Of a DNA stretch of 64,000 bases, positions 26,602-35,164 are shown piece by piece. Location of the stretch: the NCBI RefSeq assembly GCF_046054165.1, contig NZ_JBFNXK010000003.1:1-64000 (forward strand), read 5' to 3'. The translations under genes and the position numbers were made by a program. The notes under the pieces were generated by a model that worked only from the letters and a program-made list of their open reading frames with translations, made no database searches and was not told the DNA's origin. The stretch comes from Celerinatantimonas sp046054165. Lineage in GTDB: Bacteria; Pseudomonadota; Gammaproteobacteria; Enterobacterales; Celerinatantimonadaceae. The first letter of the stretch is position 1, and each line of letters starts with the position of its first letter.

Positions 26602-28017
26602 ATGGCAAAGAAAAAAGGCCTTTTTTCCTGGTTCCGAAAAGATAAGCATGCTGACCAGACCAGTCATAATGAGCAGATCACAGAAACATCAACCACGGCG
26701 TTAGAAACAGAAGCCACAACAACGGCGCAGATTGAAACTGAAGCTCAGGCTAAAGCTGAACAAGAGGCTCGTCTGGCCGCTGAAGCCGAAGCTCAGGCTA
26801 AAGCCGAACAAGAGGCTCGTCTGGCCGCTGCAGCTGAAGCTCAGGCTAAAGCCGAACACGAAGCTCGGGCCGCGGCAGCCGAAGCTCAGGCTAAAGTCGA
26901 ACACGAAGCTCGTTTGGCCGCTGAAGCCGAAGCTCAAGCTGAACAAGCAGCTCAACTGGCCGCTGAAGCCGAGGCTCAAGCTAAAACCGAACAAGAAGCT
27001 CGTTTGGCCGCTGAAGCCGAAGCTCAAGCTGAACAAGCAGCTCAACTAGCCGCTGCATCCGAACAAGCTTCATCCTCACACCCGGCTAAACGCCCTGGAT
27101 TATTGGCTCGTCTCAGACAGGGGCTCAAACGAACTCGCACCCAGTTAGGGAGTGGCTTCATTTCGCTATTTCGAGGGAAAAAAATTGATGATGAGCTCTT
27201 TGAAGAGTTAGAAGAACAATTGATTATTGCCGATGTTGGGGTTGAAACCACTCAGAAAATTATTGAACATCTGACCGAATCGGCCTCTCGTCGCCAGCTC
27301 AAAGATGGCGAAGCCTTATATCAGGTTTTACAGGAACAGATGGGGGAGATGCTCTCTCAGGTTGAACAACCTCTGGATCCCGTCGCATCTGAGGGACCTT
27401 TTGTCATCTTGATGGTAGGGGTCAATGGGGTCGGGAAAACCACAACCATTGGGAAACTAGCGAAGCAGTATCAAAATGAAGGTAAATCCGTTATGTTGGC
27501 CGCAGGGGATACTTTCCGAGCGGCAGCCGTAGAACAACTGCAAGTTTGGGGAGATCGCAATCAGATCCCGGTGATTGCACAGCATACAGGAGCGGATAGT
27601 GCTTCTGTCCTATTCGATGCCTACAGTGCCGCCAAAGCGCGTCATATTGATGTTTTGATTGCCGATACCGCCGGACGCTTACAAAACAAAGCCAATCTGA
27701 TGGAAGAACTGAAAAAAGTCGTCCGGGTTTTGAAAAAAATTGATGATAAAGCACCCCATGAAATCATGCTCACGATCGATGCTGGAACGGGGCAAAATGC
27801 CATCAGTCAGGCTAAATTATTCAATGAAGCGGTGGGACTCACCGGGATCACGCTGACCAAACTGGATGGAACCGCTAAAGGTGGTGTCATTTTTGCGGTC
27901 GCGGATCAATTTAAATTACCGATTCGCTATATTGGGGTGGGAGAAGGAATTGACGATCTTCGGGCATTTGAAGCGCAACCTTTTGTTGAAGCGCTCTTTG
28001 AACATGATCCCCATTAA
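26602..28017 (+). CDS. ftsY: Signal recognition particle receptor FtsY
   Basis: SRP receptor GTPase that docks ribosome-SRP complexes to SecYEG. From the ATG at 26602 (MAKKKGLFSWFRK, the basic membrane-anchoring start) the protein has 471 residues. An A domain at about 14-165 consists largely of Ala/Glu/Gln repeats. The NG domain follows with GVNGVGKTTTIGKLA, ADTAGRLQNKANL and TKLDGTAKGG. Upstream codons from 26515 are open but lie in the leader. The gene is the first of ftsYEX. Confidence 0.96.
   Translation: MAKKKGLFSWFRKDKHADQTSHNEQITETSTTALETEATTTAQIETEAQAKAEQEARLAAEAEAQAKAEQEARLAAAAEAQAKAEHEARAAAAEAQAKVEHEARLAAEAEAQAEQAAQLAAEAEAQAKTEQEARLAAEAEAQAEQAAQLAAASEQASSSHPAKRPGLLARLRQGLKRTRTQLGSGFISLFRGKKIDDELFEELEEQLIIADVGVETTQKIIEHLTESASRRQLKDGEALYQVLQEQMGEMLSQVEQPLDPVASEGPFVILMVGVNGVGKTTTIGKLAKQYQNEGKSVMLAAGDTFRAAAVEQLQVWGDRNQIPVIAQHTGADSASVLFDAYSAAKARHIDVLIADTAGRLQNKANLMEELKKVVRVLKKIDDKAPHEIMLTIDAGTGQNAISQAKLFNEAVGLTGITLTKLDGTAKGGVIFAVADQFKLPIRYIGVGEGIDDLRAFEAQPFVEALFEHDPH
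26740..27057 (+). repeat. Intragenic tandem repeats in the FtsY A domain
   Basis: Residues 47-152 of FtsY are imperfect repeats of EAQAKAEQEARLAAEA-type units. A 60-bp block at 26905 recurs at 26995, a 90-bp period, with one mismatch by eye. The rest is more diverged. This suggests recent slippage or unequal exchange. Confidence 0.85.
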
Positions 28018-28052
28018 TTATTGATAGTGATTTAACCGAATACGAGAGATTC

Positions 28053-28724
28053 ATGATCCGATTCCATCAAGTCAGCAAGGTTTATCCTGGGCGCCATCAG
28101 GCTCTGCAAAAAGTTGATTTTGAATTAAAGCATGGTGAAATGGCCTTTTTAACTGGCCATTCCGGGGCTGGGAAAAGCACCCTACTGCGATTAGCTACTG
28201 CGATGGAGCGCGCCAGTGCTGGCTCTATCGAATTTGCCGGAAAAGATATCACCCGCTTACCCAATCGTTCGATCCCATATTTTCGACGCCAGATTGGAAT
28301 TGTGTTTCAGGATTATAAATTACTGATGGATCGCAGTGTCTTCGATAACGTCGCCCTCCCTCTTGTCATTGAAGGCTTCGCTTTTCGAGACATCAAGCCC
28401 AGAGTGCTGGCAGCTTTGGATAAAGTCGGACTCTTAAATCAATATCAGTGTTTACCTTCTATATTATCTGGAGGGGAGCAACAACGCGTTGGCATCGCCC
28501 GGGCCGTCGTCAACAAACCCCCTTTACTGATTGCTGACGAACCGACAGGGAATCTTGACCCGGATCTATCACTGGAAATTCTGAAATTATTTAGCGAATT
28601 TAATCATAACGGAGCCACCGTTTTAATCGCCAGCCACAATCTGGAATTGATCCATCGTCTGAATTACCGGACGCTAACCTTAAATGAAGGGCGTCTGGTA
28701 CAAAGCGGAGCTTCCACCTCATGA
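28053..28724 (+). CDS. ftsE: Cell division ATP-binding protein FtsE
   Basis: ABC-type ATPase that with FtsX at the divisome activates periplasmic amidases through EnvC. The 223-residue protein has Walker A GHSGAGKST at 35-43, signature LSGGEQQRVGIARA and Walker B LLIADEPTGNLD. Its stop overlaps the ftsX start by 4 bp (ATGA), suggesting coupled translation. It follows ftsY by 35 bp. Confidence 0.96.
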   Translation: MIRFHQVSKVYPGRHQALQKVDFELKHGEMAFLTGHSGAGKSTLLRLATAMERASAGSIEFAGKDITRLPNRSIPYFRRQIGIVFQDYKLLMDRSVFDNVALPLVIEGFAFRDIKPRVLAALDKVGLLNQYQCLPSILSGGEQQRVGIARAVVNKPPLLIADEPTGNLDPDLSLEILKLFSEFNHNGATVLIASHNLELIHRLNYRTLTLNEGRLVQSGASTS

Positions 28725-29674
28725 GTGTTTCTCGCCGTAAACTATCGTTACCGAAACGATTCATAGCTTTTTGGGCCAGACACTTGCAACAGGGAACGGC
28801 TAGTCTCGGTGATATCTGGCGTAATCCAACCAGTTCATTGATGACCATTGCCGTTATTGGTGTTTGTCTGGCATTACTCATCACCTTTTATCTGGCGATA
28901 AAAAATGTCGAAGCGGTCATCCCGAGTTGGCAACAAAATGCACAAATCAGCGTCTTCGTCGAGCCTTCAGCCAGTGATGTTCAGCGAGAGCAATTAGCTG
29001 CAAAATTACGACAGCTGGATGGAGTAGCCTCGATACAGCTGATTGATAAGGTAACCGGACTTGCTGAATTTAAAAAGGACTCCGGATTTGGAGCCGCGCT
29101 TGATCTAATGGATGACAACCCGCTCCCCGATGTCTTTATCGTAACGCCCAAAGCCAGTCAACATCAGCCTCAGCAGTTACAACAACTGCAACAGCAACTC
29201 GCCAAAGAGCCCTATGTGAGCCAAGCCAGACTAGATGTCGAATGGCTCCAACGTTTAAGTGGGATTCTGGATGTTGTCAATCAGGCGCTGCTCTTACTCT
29301 TTGGACTGCTCCTTATCTCGATTATTTTAACTGTTGGGAATACCATCCGGCTCAATGTGTTAAGTCAACGCGCCGAGATCGAGGTGATGAAGTTGGTCGG
29401 GGCAACCAATGCCTTTATTCAACGCCCCTTTATCTATACCGGCTTCTGGTATGGCTTCATTGGCGGACTACTGGCATGGTTATTAAATAATATTCTGATG
29501 CTCTGGCTCAGTAGCGCCGCCGGACAGCTGGCCAGTTTATACCAGCAAAGTCTGTATTTAAGAGGATTGGATTTGGCGGAATTTACCAATCTACTGTTCG
29601 GTTCATCACTCCTTGGTATTTTATCCGCCTGGTTTTCAGTCAGCCGCTATGTCAAGAAAATCGAACCCCGTTAA
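28721..29674 (+). CDS. ftsX: Cell division protein FtsX
   Basis: Membrane partner of FtsE. The 317-residue protein has four predicted membrane segments (first near 45-65, then three from about 195 on), with a large periplasmic loop after the first that binds EnvC in E. coli. VMKLVGATNAFIQRPFIYTG in the C-terminal half is the family signature. Its stop codon interlocks with that of the convergent gene (TTAA). rpoH, the usual next gene, is not present. Confidence 0.95.
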   Translation: MSVSRRKLSLPKRFIAFWARHLQQGTASLGDIWRNPTSSLMTIAVIGVCLALLITFYLAIKNVEAVIPSWQQNAQISVFVEPSASDVQREQLAAKLRQLDGVASIQLIDKVTGLAEFKKDSGFGAALDLMDDNPLPDVFIVTPKASQHQPQQLQQLQQQLAKEPYVSQARLDVEWLQRLSGILDVVNQALLLLFGLLLISIILTVGNTIRLNVLSQRAEIEVMKLVGATNAFIQRPFIYTGFWYGFIGGLLAWLLNNILMLWLSSAAGQLASLYQQSLYLRGLDLAEFTNLLFGSSLLGILSAWFSVSRYVKKIEPR

Positions 29675-30465
29675 TCAAAGCGGAAACTGGATGATGAGAT
29701 ACCACCAAACAAATCATGCTGCCGATAGACATTCGTCATTTTTCCATCGCTGGCAGCTCCAAGAGCCACCCACAATGGGAGTAGATGTTCTTCCCGTGGG
29801 TGAGCAATCCGGGCGCTAGGCGCAAACTCCCAATGAGCCAGTGCCAAATGACGAGGTTTTTCTGGCAGTGCCAGAGTCTGATTTAGCCAATCATCAAACT
29901 GCCGAGAAGGTTCCCGAGCGGAAACATCAAACCGACGTAAGTTATGATAACTCAAGCCACTACCGATGATCAGAACCCCTTGTTGACGTAAAGATCGCAA
30001 CGCTTTACCCACCTGATAATGAATTTCAGGATCCAAATCCGAACGCAGTGATAACTGAACGACCGGAATGTTAGCCTGAGGATACATCACCTGCAGCGGC
30101 GTAAACGTCCCGTGGTCTAATCCGCGTTTCGGATCCAGTGAGGCTTCGATTTTGGCATCGGCTAATAACTGTTGGATCTGAGCGGCTAAATCAGGAGCGC
30201 CCGGTGCCGGATACTGGATCTGATAAGTGTAATCCGGAAAGCCATAATAGTCATAGATCATCCCAGGTTGGGCCGCTGATGAAATTTTAAACATTTGACT
30301 TTCCCAATGACCAGTCACCACCAACAGCGCTTTAGGAGTTTCTTCCAACATGCCCGGAATCGCAGTTAACGATGCCGCCAGCTCATCATAAGCATGGCCA
30401 AATTCACTCATCCAAGGCCAAGGACCACCACCATGAGAGACAAAAAAAGTTGGAAACTGATACAT
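29671..30465 (-). CDS. ygiD: DODA-type extradiol ring-opening dioxygenase (YgiD-like)
   Basis: 264 residues from the ATG at 30465. FFVSHGGGPWPWM at the start carries the metal-binding histidine of class III extradiol dioxygenases. LDHGTFTPLQVMYPQANIPV and LIIGSGLSYHNLR supply further conserved histidines. E. coli YgiD opens the ring of L-DOPA in vitro; the natural substrate is unclear. The protein is cytoplasmic. It is convergent with ftsX, with stops overlapping by 4 bp and no room for a terminator. Confidence 0.9.
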   Translation of the reverse strand: MYQFPTFFVSHGGGPWPWMSEFGHAYDELAASLTAIPGMLEETPKALLVVTGHWESQMFKISSAAQPGMIYDYYGFPDYTYQIQYPAPGAPDLAAQIQQLLADAKIEASLDPKRGLDHGTFTPLQVMYPQANIPVVQLSLRSDLDPEIHYQVGKALRSLRQQGVLIIGSGLSYHNLRRFDVSAREPSRQFDDWLNQTLALPEKPRHLALAHWEFAPSARIAHPREEHLLPLWVALGAASDGKMTNVYRQHDLFGGISSSSFRFD

Positions 30466-30668
30466 AATGTAATTCCATTGCTGAATTAAGGATATTGTTA
30501 AAATAATCCTATTAACTGAAAATCTCATCTCGGATATTTTTAACAATGTGTTTAATAGCCCCTATGAAATCATCACACAGCTCCCATCCTTCGGGATAAC
30601 ACATTTCTTTTAAATCTAAAATTTTTTATAGTGAATAAGGCTGATGATATCACTCATAGGAACCTTTC

Positions 30669-31856
30669 ATGTCTTCTCTACCCTGCTTCCTGCTTATGAA
30701 CAACCCAATGCAACACTATGCTTGGGGGGGATATTCAGAACTGGAACAACTCTTTGGTATTGCTAATCCGGAACATCTCCCTCAAGCAGAAATCTGGATG
30801 GGAGCCCATCCCAACGGATGCTCTGAGGTCATTCTCAAGCAACAACACATTCCTCTGAATCAGTGGATCCAAACTGACCCATCCGCTATTTTGGGAGCCG
30901 CAACAGCGCAGCACTTTGGAGAACTGCCTTATCTCTTTAAAATTTTAAATGCGGCTCAAGCCTTATCCATCCAGGTTCATCCCAATAAAGCACAAGCGGA
31001 ACAAGGGTTCCAAAAAGAAGAGCAACAACAAATCCCATTAACGGCGGCCTACCGTAATTATAAGGATCCAAATCATAAACCAGAACTGGTATACGCATTG
31101 ACCCAATATCAGGCCATGAATGGCTTTCGCCCTATTCCGGAAATTCTGGAACTATTTAATCGCGTGGCTCTTTCGCCACTGGAAATTCCGCTACAAAATT
31201 TCCAGCGACACCCGGATAGCGACGGCCTACGCCAGTTTTTTGCAGCGGTTCTGTCACTCACCGACACCGCCCGTCAGCAAGCCATTCAGGAATTAGCTGA
31301 TTATGCTCATACCCATCAGCAGCTTCCGCTATATCAGCTGATTTTAGATCTGGCAAACCATTATCCGGATGACGCAGGATTACTTGCCCCGTTATTACTC
31401 AACGTCGTCGAACTAGCCCCCGGCGAAGCCATGTTTTTATATGCCTGTACCCCTCACGCTTATATTAAAGGCACCGGGCTGGAGATTATGGCCAATTCAG
31501 ATAACGTACTACGAGCGGGATTAACCCCTAAACATATCGATATCGATGAGCTATTAAAAAATACGACATTTGTCAGCACCCCTTCTTCTGCGATCAAAAT
31601 GCAACCCACAGGCGATTGCAACATAGCCGACTATCCCATTCCCATTGAGGATTTTCGATTTACTGTTTATCAGGGTGAGCATCGTATCAATTGCCATAGC
31701 GCCGAAATTATTTTGGCGGTTGATGGCGATGTCTTATTAACGCATACCCATGGTGAACAGCTCACGCTCCATCGAGGACAATCCGCCTTTATCCCGGCGG
31801 CAACGATGCAATATCAACTCCACGCAACCCATAGAGCCGCACGCGCCTATTGCTAA
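30669..31856 (+). CDS. manA: Mannose-6-phosphate isomerase, class I
   Basis: Interconverts fructose-6-P and mannose-6-P, feeding GDP-mannose synthesis or mannose use. The 395-residue protein has MQHYAWGGYSEL at the N-terminus, the zinc-ligand motif SIQVHPNK, DPNHKPELVYALT, and FLYACTPHAYIKGTGLEIMA. The length and motifs match type I ManA of enteric bacteria. It is a single gene, so its link to polysaccharide or catabolism is not revealed by its neighbours. Confidence 0.95.
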   Translation: MSSLPCFLLMNNPMQHYAWGGYSELEQLFGIANPEHLPQAEIWMGAHPNGCSEVILKQQHIPLNQWIQTDPSAILGAATAQHFGELPYLFKILNAAQALSIQVHPNKAQAEQGFQKEEQQQIPLTAAYRNYKDPNHKPELVYALTQYQAMNGFRPIPEILELFNRVALSPLEIPLQNFQRHPDSDGLRQFFAAVLSLTDTARQQAIQELADYAHTHQQLPLYQLILDLANHYPDDAGLLAPLLLNVVELAPGEAMFLYACTPHAYIKGTGLEIMANSDNVLRAGLTPKHIDIDELLKNTTFVSTPSSAIKMQPTGDCNIADYPIPIEDFRFTVYQGEHRINCHSAEIILAVDGDVLLTHTHGEQLTLHRGQSAFIPAATMQYQLHATHRAARAYC

Positions 31857-31877
31857 TTATCCCTCTTATAGCGCAAC

Positions 31878-31892
31878 GCACCAAAACAATGC
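31878..31892. promoter_or_regulatory. Candidate NtrC-binding site
   Basis: GCACCAAAACAATGC resembles the NtrC dyad GCACC-N5-GGTGC: left arm perfect, right arm 3 of 5. It lies about 155 bp upstream of the sigma54 element, a usual enhancer distance. Confidence 0.4.
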
Positions 31893-32036
31893 ACAACAAT
31901 TAGGCATTGTCGCGTTAATACAGTGCGTTACGCTATGATTTTCTCACACCAACGCTCAATATCAGGGCAAAGTAATCCCATCATTTCACAATAAAATCAA
32001 TAAATTAATTTCCACACAAAAAACATGATTTAATTC

Positions 32037-32052
32037 TGGTATAAGTTTTGCC
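32037..32052 (+). promoter_or_regulatory. Sigma54 (-24/-12) promoter of amtB
   Basis: TGGTATAAGTTTTGCC fits TGGCACR-N4-TTGCW, with GG and GC exactly 10 bp apart; the TGGTAT form is known from nif promoters. Nitrogen-starvation control of amtB by NtrC and RpoN is normal in proteobacteria. Confidence 0.65.
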
Positions 32053-32291
32053 TGTGCACAGATGTAAAACAAATAACTGTGTCTGGATGATGGATGTGAT
32101 TTTCTGTGCTCAGTTTTAGAGCTAAATTCAGTAATCTGATGAAAATTCGCCCCATGATCAATCACGCTCAACACCATGTCGCACTGGCACAGAGCATTTG
32201 CAGAGGAAAGATAGAAAACTATCTATTCGGGGCCGGATCGCTTTCCCACAGGGGATCATCAAGCCCACAAAATAAAACGGATGAATTGATA

Positions 32292-33569
32292 ATGAAGAAA
32301 CTTTTAGCCAAATCGACTGTTGCAGCGCTTGCTTTGTCGCCGATGCTAGCTATGGCAGATACTATCAGTGGGGCCGACAACGCCTTCATGATGATCTGTA
32401 CCGCCCTGGTACTGTTCATGACCATCCCGGGAATCGCACTTTTCTACGGTGGTCTACTGCGCTCTAAAAACGTACTTTCAATGCTAGCTCAGGTTATCGT
32501 GACCTTTGCTCTAATCTGTGTGCTCTGGTTTATCTATGGTTATAGCTTGGCCTTTACCGAGGGGGGATCATTCTTCGGAAGTTTTGACGCCTTCTTACTC
32601 AAAGGGATCACTCCGGATAAAGCTTCAGGTTCTATCTATGAATTCATCTTCATCGCTTTCCAGTGTTCTTTTGCTACGATTACTGTCGCTTTGATCCTCG
32701 GTGCTTTTGCTGAACGGATTCGCTTCGCGGCTGTTCTGATCTTCGCCGTCATCTGGTTCACATTCTCTTATCTTCCAATTGCCCATATGGTTTGGGGCGG
32801 TGGTTATCTAGCCAACGACGGTGCGCTTGATTTCGCCGGGGGTACCGTCGTTCATATTAATGCTGCAATCGCCGGATTAATTGGGGCTTATGTGGTTGGC
32901 AAACGTTCCGGCTTTGGTAAAGAATCGCTGAAACCACATAACCTACCCATGGTTTTCATCGGCGCTAGTATTTTATACGTGGGCTGGTTTGGATTTAATG
33001 CAGGCAGCGCCTTATCGGCGAATGCAACTGCTGGTCTGGCATTTTTAAATACCGTTATCGCTACAGCAGGGGCAATCTTATCCTGGGTCTTCACCGAATG
33101 GTTACTGCGACAGAAACCTTCGCTGTTAGGTTCATCTTCTGGTTGTATCGCCGGTCTGGTTGCCGTTACACCGGCGGCGGGAACGGTGGGTGTCGGTGGT
33201 GCATTAATCATTGGCTTAGTCGCAGGGGTTGCCGGATTCTGGGGCGTTACTACCCTTAAAAAATGGCTGAAAGCTGATGATGCTTGTGATGTCTTCGGTT
33301 GTCATGGCGTCTGTGGGATCGTCGGTTGTATCCTGACCGGGGTATTTACTTCCAGCTCATTAGGCGGTGTAGGTTACGCAGAAGGTGTCACCATGGGTCA
33401 CCAGGTGTGGGTTCAGATCTTCAGCGTTCTCGTCACCTTAATCTGGTCTGGTGTCGTCAGTTTCATTGCCTTGAAAATCGCAGATAAATTGGTCGGTTTA
33501 CGCGTTTCTCACGATGAAGAACGTGAAGGGGTCGATCTGAACAGTCACGGTGAAAATGCTTACAACTAA
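32292..33569 (+). CDS. amtB: Ammonium transporter
   Basis: Trimeric ammonium channel of the Amt/Mep/Rh family in the inner membrane. The 425-residue protein starts with a cleavable signal peptide (MKKLLAKSTVAALALSPMLA, AMA site near 22), followed by about 11 membrane segments. The pore histidines are in GTVVHINAAIAG and DVFGCHGVCG, and GIALFYGGLLRSKNVLS is the family start. glnK, normally paired with amtB, is absent next to it. A strong terminator follows. Confidence 0.96.
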   Translation: MKKLLAKSTVAALALSPMLAMADTISGADNAFMMICTALVLFMTIPGIALFYGGLLRSKNVLSMLAQVIVTFALICVLWFIYGYSLAFTEGGSFFGSFDAFLLKGITPDKASGSIYEFIFIAFQCSFATITVALILGAFAERIRFAAVLIFAVIWFTFSYLPIAHMVWGGGYLANDGALDFAGGTVVHINAAIAGLIGAYVVGKRSGFGKESLKPHNLPMVFIGASILYVGWFGFNAGSALSANATAGLAFLNTVIATAGAILSWVFTEWLLRQKPSLLGSSSGCIAGLVAVTPAAGTVGVGGALIIGLVAGVAGFWGVTTLKKWLKADDACDVFGCHGVCGIVGCILTGVFTSSSLGGVGYAEGVTMGHQVWVQIFSVLVTLIWSGVVSFIALKIADKLVGLRVSHDEEREGVDLNSHGENAYN

Positions 33570-33599
33570 GCGAACTGCCAAACGATATCGATTGATGTT

Positions 33600-33626
33600 A
33601 AAAAAGCGCCGTAAGGCGCTTTTTTA
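33600..33626 (+). terminator. Terminator of amtB
   Basis: Stem AAAAAGCGCC/GGCGCTTTTT with a GTAA tetraloop and T6 tail, 30 bp after the stop. The A run makes it bidirectional, so it could also end the convergent LysR gene. Confidence 0.88.
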
Positions 33627-33649
33627 TCGAAATGAACAACGCCATCCCA

Positions 33650-34540
33650 TTAACTGTCGGGTGTAATATAAGCTTTAAATTCATCAATAAACTGCCGAGC
33701 CCGAGCCGACAATTGCTGTCGGTTTGGGTAAACCGCACTGATAGGGATCTTCCCAAACTGATACTCCGGGAGTAATTCGACTAATTCCCCACTATCCAAC
33801 CCTGACTGTACCGCAAACGCTGGACACAACGCTAAACCGATACCGGAACGAGCCAACAATCCACTGGCTTTTGCACTATTGACATAAGCGACAATATGTA
33901 AATCCAGAGGGAAAGACTCATCATCTCGATGACACACCCAACGCGTCCGTTCACCTCTAATATTAGTATCAAAAATCATGGGTAATCCCGCAATATCATC
34001 GGGATCTTGAGTCGGCTTATCCGCAACAAGCTTCGGAGCCGCCACCAGAACCTGATAACTAACGCCTATGGGGCGAGCCACCATGGCGGAATCCTGCAAC
34101 TGTCCTAACCGTATTGCCAAATCAAAACCACTATTGATCAAATCCACATAGCGATCATTGAGTTCGACTTCAATATTCATCGCCGGATAACGCTGCATAA
34201 AATCAGCAATAAACGGCATCATCACTTCTTCACCAAAGGTATTCGGAACCGACAGCCGCAATCGGCCGGCCATTTGCTGCTCGCCTTCCCGTAGCCCAAT
34301 TTCCATCGCGGCCACTTCATCCAGGATCTGCCGAGCTTGATGATAATAACGCTGACCAGCCTCCGTTAGAGTAAATCCACGGGTTGAGCGTGAAATTAAC
34401 CGCACATCCAAGGCTTCTTCCAACTGCCGGACATGCGTACTCATCAGTGCTTTTGTTTTATTCAGCTTTGAAGCGGCTGCCGTATACGATTGCAGTTCGG
34501 CAACATGCACAAAGCTATTCATCAAATTTAATTTATCCAT
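33650..34540 (-). CDS. LysR-family transcriptional regulator
   Basis: 296 residues with an N-terminal winged HTH (1 to about 60, FVHVAELQSYTAAASKLNKT) and an effector-binding domain from about 90. It belongs to the CrgA/AaeR-like subgroup by features such as RLRLSVPNTFGEEVMMPFIA. It is divergent from the doxX-yqjG pair at 34661. In E. coli a DoxX gene (yqjF) and yqjG also lie near the LysR gene yhaJ. It probably regulates these two genes in response to a quinone or aromatic compound; this is inferred from position. Confidence 0.88.
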   Translation of the reverse strand: MDKLNLMNSFVHVAELQSYTAAASKLNKTKALMSTHVRQLEEALDVRLISRSTRGFTLTEAGQRYYHQARQILDEVAAMEIGLREGEQQMAGRLRLSVPNTFGEEVMMPFIADFMQRYPAMNIEVELNDRYVDLINSGFDLAIRLGQLQDSAMVARPIGVSYQVLVAAPKLVADKPTQDPDDIAGLPMIFDTNIRGERTRWVCHRDDESFPLDLHIVAYVNSAKASGLLARSGIGLALCPAFAVQSGLDSGELVELLPEYQFGKIPISAVYPNRQQLSARARQFIDEFKAYITPDS

Positions 34541-34660
34541 ATAGGTTAAAAATTCCTAAACATTCATTTAACCAAAGCCGGGATTGTTCAATTTTATCAC
34601 GCATATTAAGCTTACTCCCAGTTGTTAATTAAATCATTTTTATCCAGAGGGAATTGCGAT

Positions 34661-35098
34661 ATGAACACTAAACTTCAGCCCGAATATGCCGCCACCATAC
34701 TTCGAATCACACTAGGGGTCATGTATTTAGCACATGGTTTAACGAAGCTGCTGGTCTTTACCCCTCAAGGAACCGCACAATTTTTTGCTTCGTTAGGTGT
34801 CCCTGGTTTTCTCGGCCCAATCGTGATGACAGCAGAACTGCTCGCTGCATTAGGGTTAATTTTAGGAGTTAAAGCTCGCTGGGCAGCGTTGCTTCTTATT
34901 CCAACACTGATGGGCACCATCATACTGGTTCATGGCCACAATGGCTTTAGCTTTGCGAACCAAGGGGGTGGCTGGGAATATCCGATGTTCTTAATCACAG
35001 TATCACTGGCCTCTTTCTTCGCAGGCAATGGTGCTTTAGCTCTGGAAAACGTTTTATTCCGAAGTAAAGCATACTCACAAACCAAAGCGAACGCTTAG
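34661..35098 (+). CDS. DoxX-family membrane protein (YqjF-like)
   Basis: 145 residues from the ATG at 34661, with SD-like AGAGGGA. Four hydrophobic segments and the DoxX pattern ILRITLGVMYLAHGLTKLL, LGVPGFLGPIVMTAELLAAL and GHNGFSFANQGGGWEYPMF, close to YqjF. Such proteins are linked to thiol and redox homeostasis and quinone-like substrates, without a proven reaction. It is paired with a glutathionyl-hydroquinone reductase 66 bp downstream. Confidence 0.85.
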   Translation: MNTKLQPEYAATILRITLGVMYLAHGLTKLLVFTPQGTAQFFASLGVPGFLGPIVMTAELLAALGLILGVKARWAALLLIPTLMGTIILVHGHNGFSFANQGGGWEYPMFLITVSLASFFAGNGALALENVLFRSKAYSQTKANA

Positions 35099-35164
35099 GC
35101 CACTCATTCAATCAATTATAACTTGGGGTGCACCAAGCATCCCGACTGACTAACGGAGGTCACT

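Larger units (their letters stand above)
31857..32291 (+). promoter_or_regulatory. manA-amtB intergenic region (435 bp)
   Basis: Carries a candidate NtrC site (31878-31892), a sigma54-type promoter (32037-32052) and a leader of about 230 nt before amtB. No second gene such as glnK is seen. An open frame upstream of amtB from 32106 has no similarity to the family. Confidence 0.6.

Noticed and set aside
26701..27045. Open frame antisense to the ftsY repeats (Phe/Ser/Gly-rich)
   Set aside because: It is a by-product of the Ala/Glu/Gln codon repeats on the other strand.
26740..27057. Regular repeats as a possible CRISPR array
   Set aside because: They are in-frame coding repeats without unique spacers; no CRISPR was seen anywhere in the window.
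32185..32202. TGGCAC...TTGC sequence as the sigma54 promoter of amtB
   Set aside because: GG and GC are 12 bp apart instead of 10; the element at 32037 has the correct spacing.
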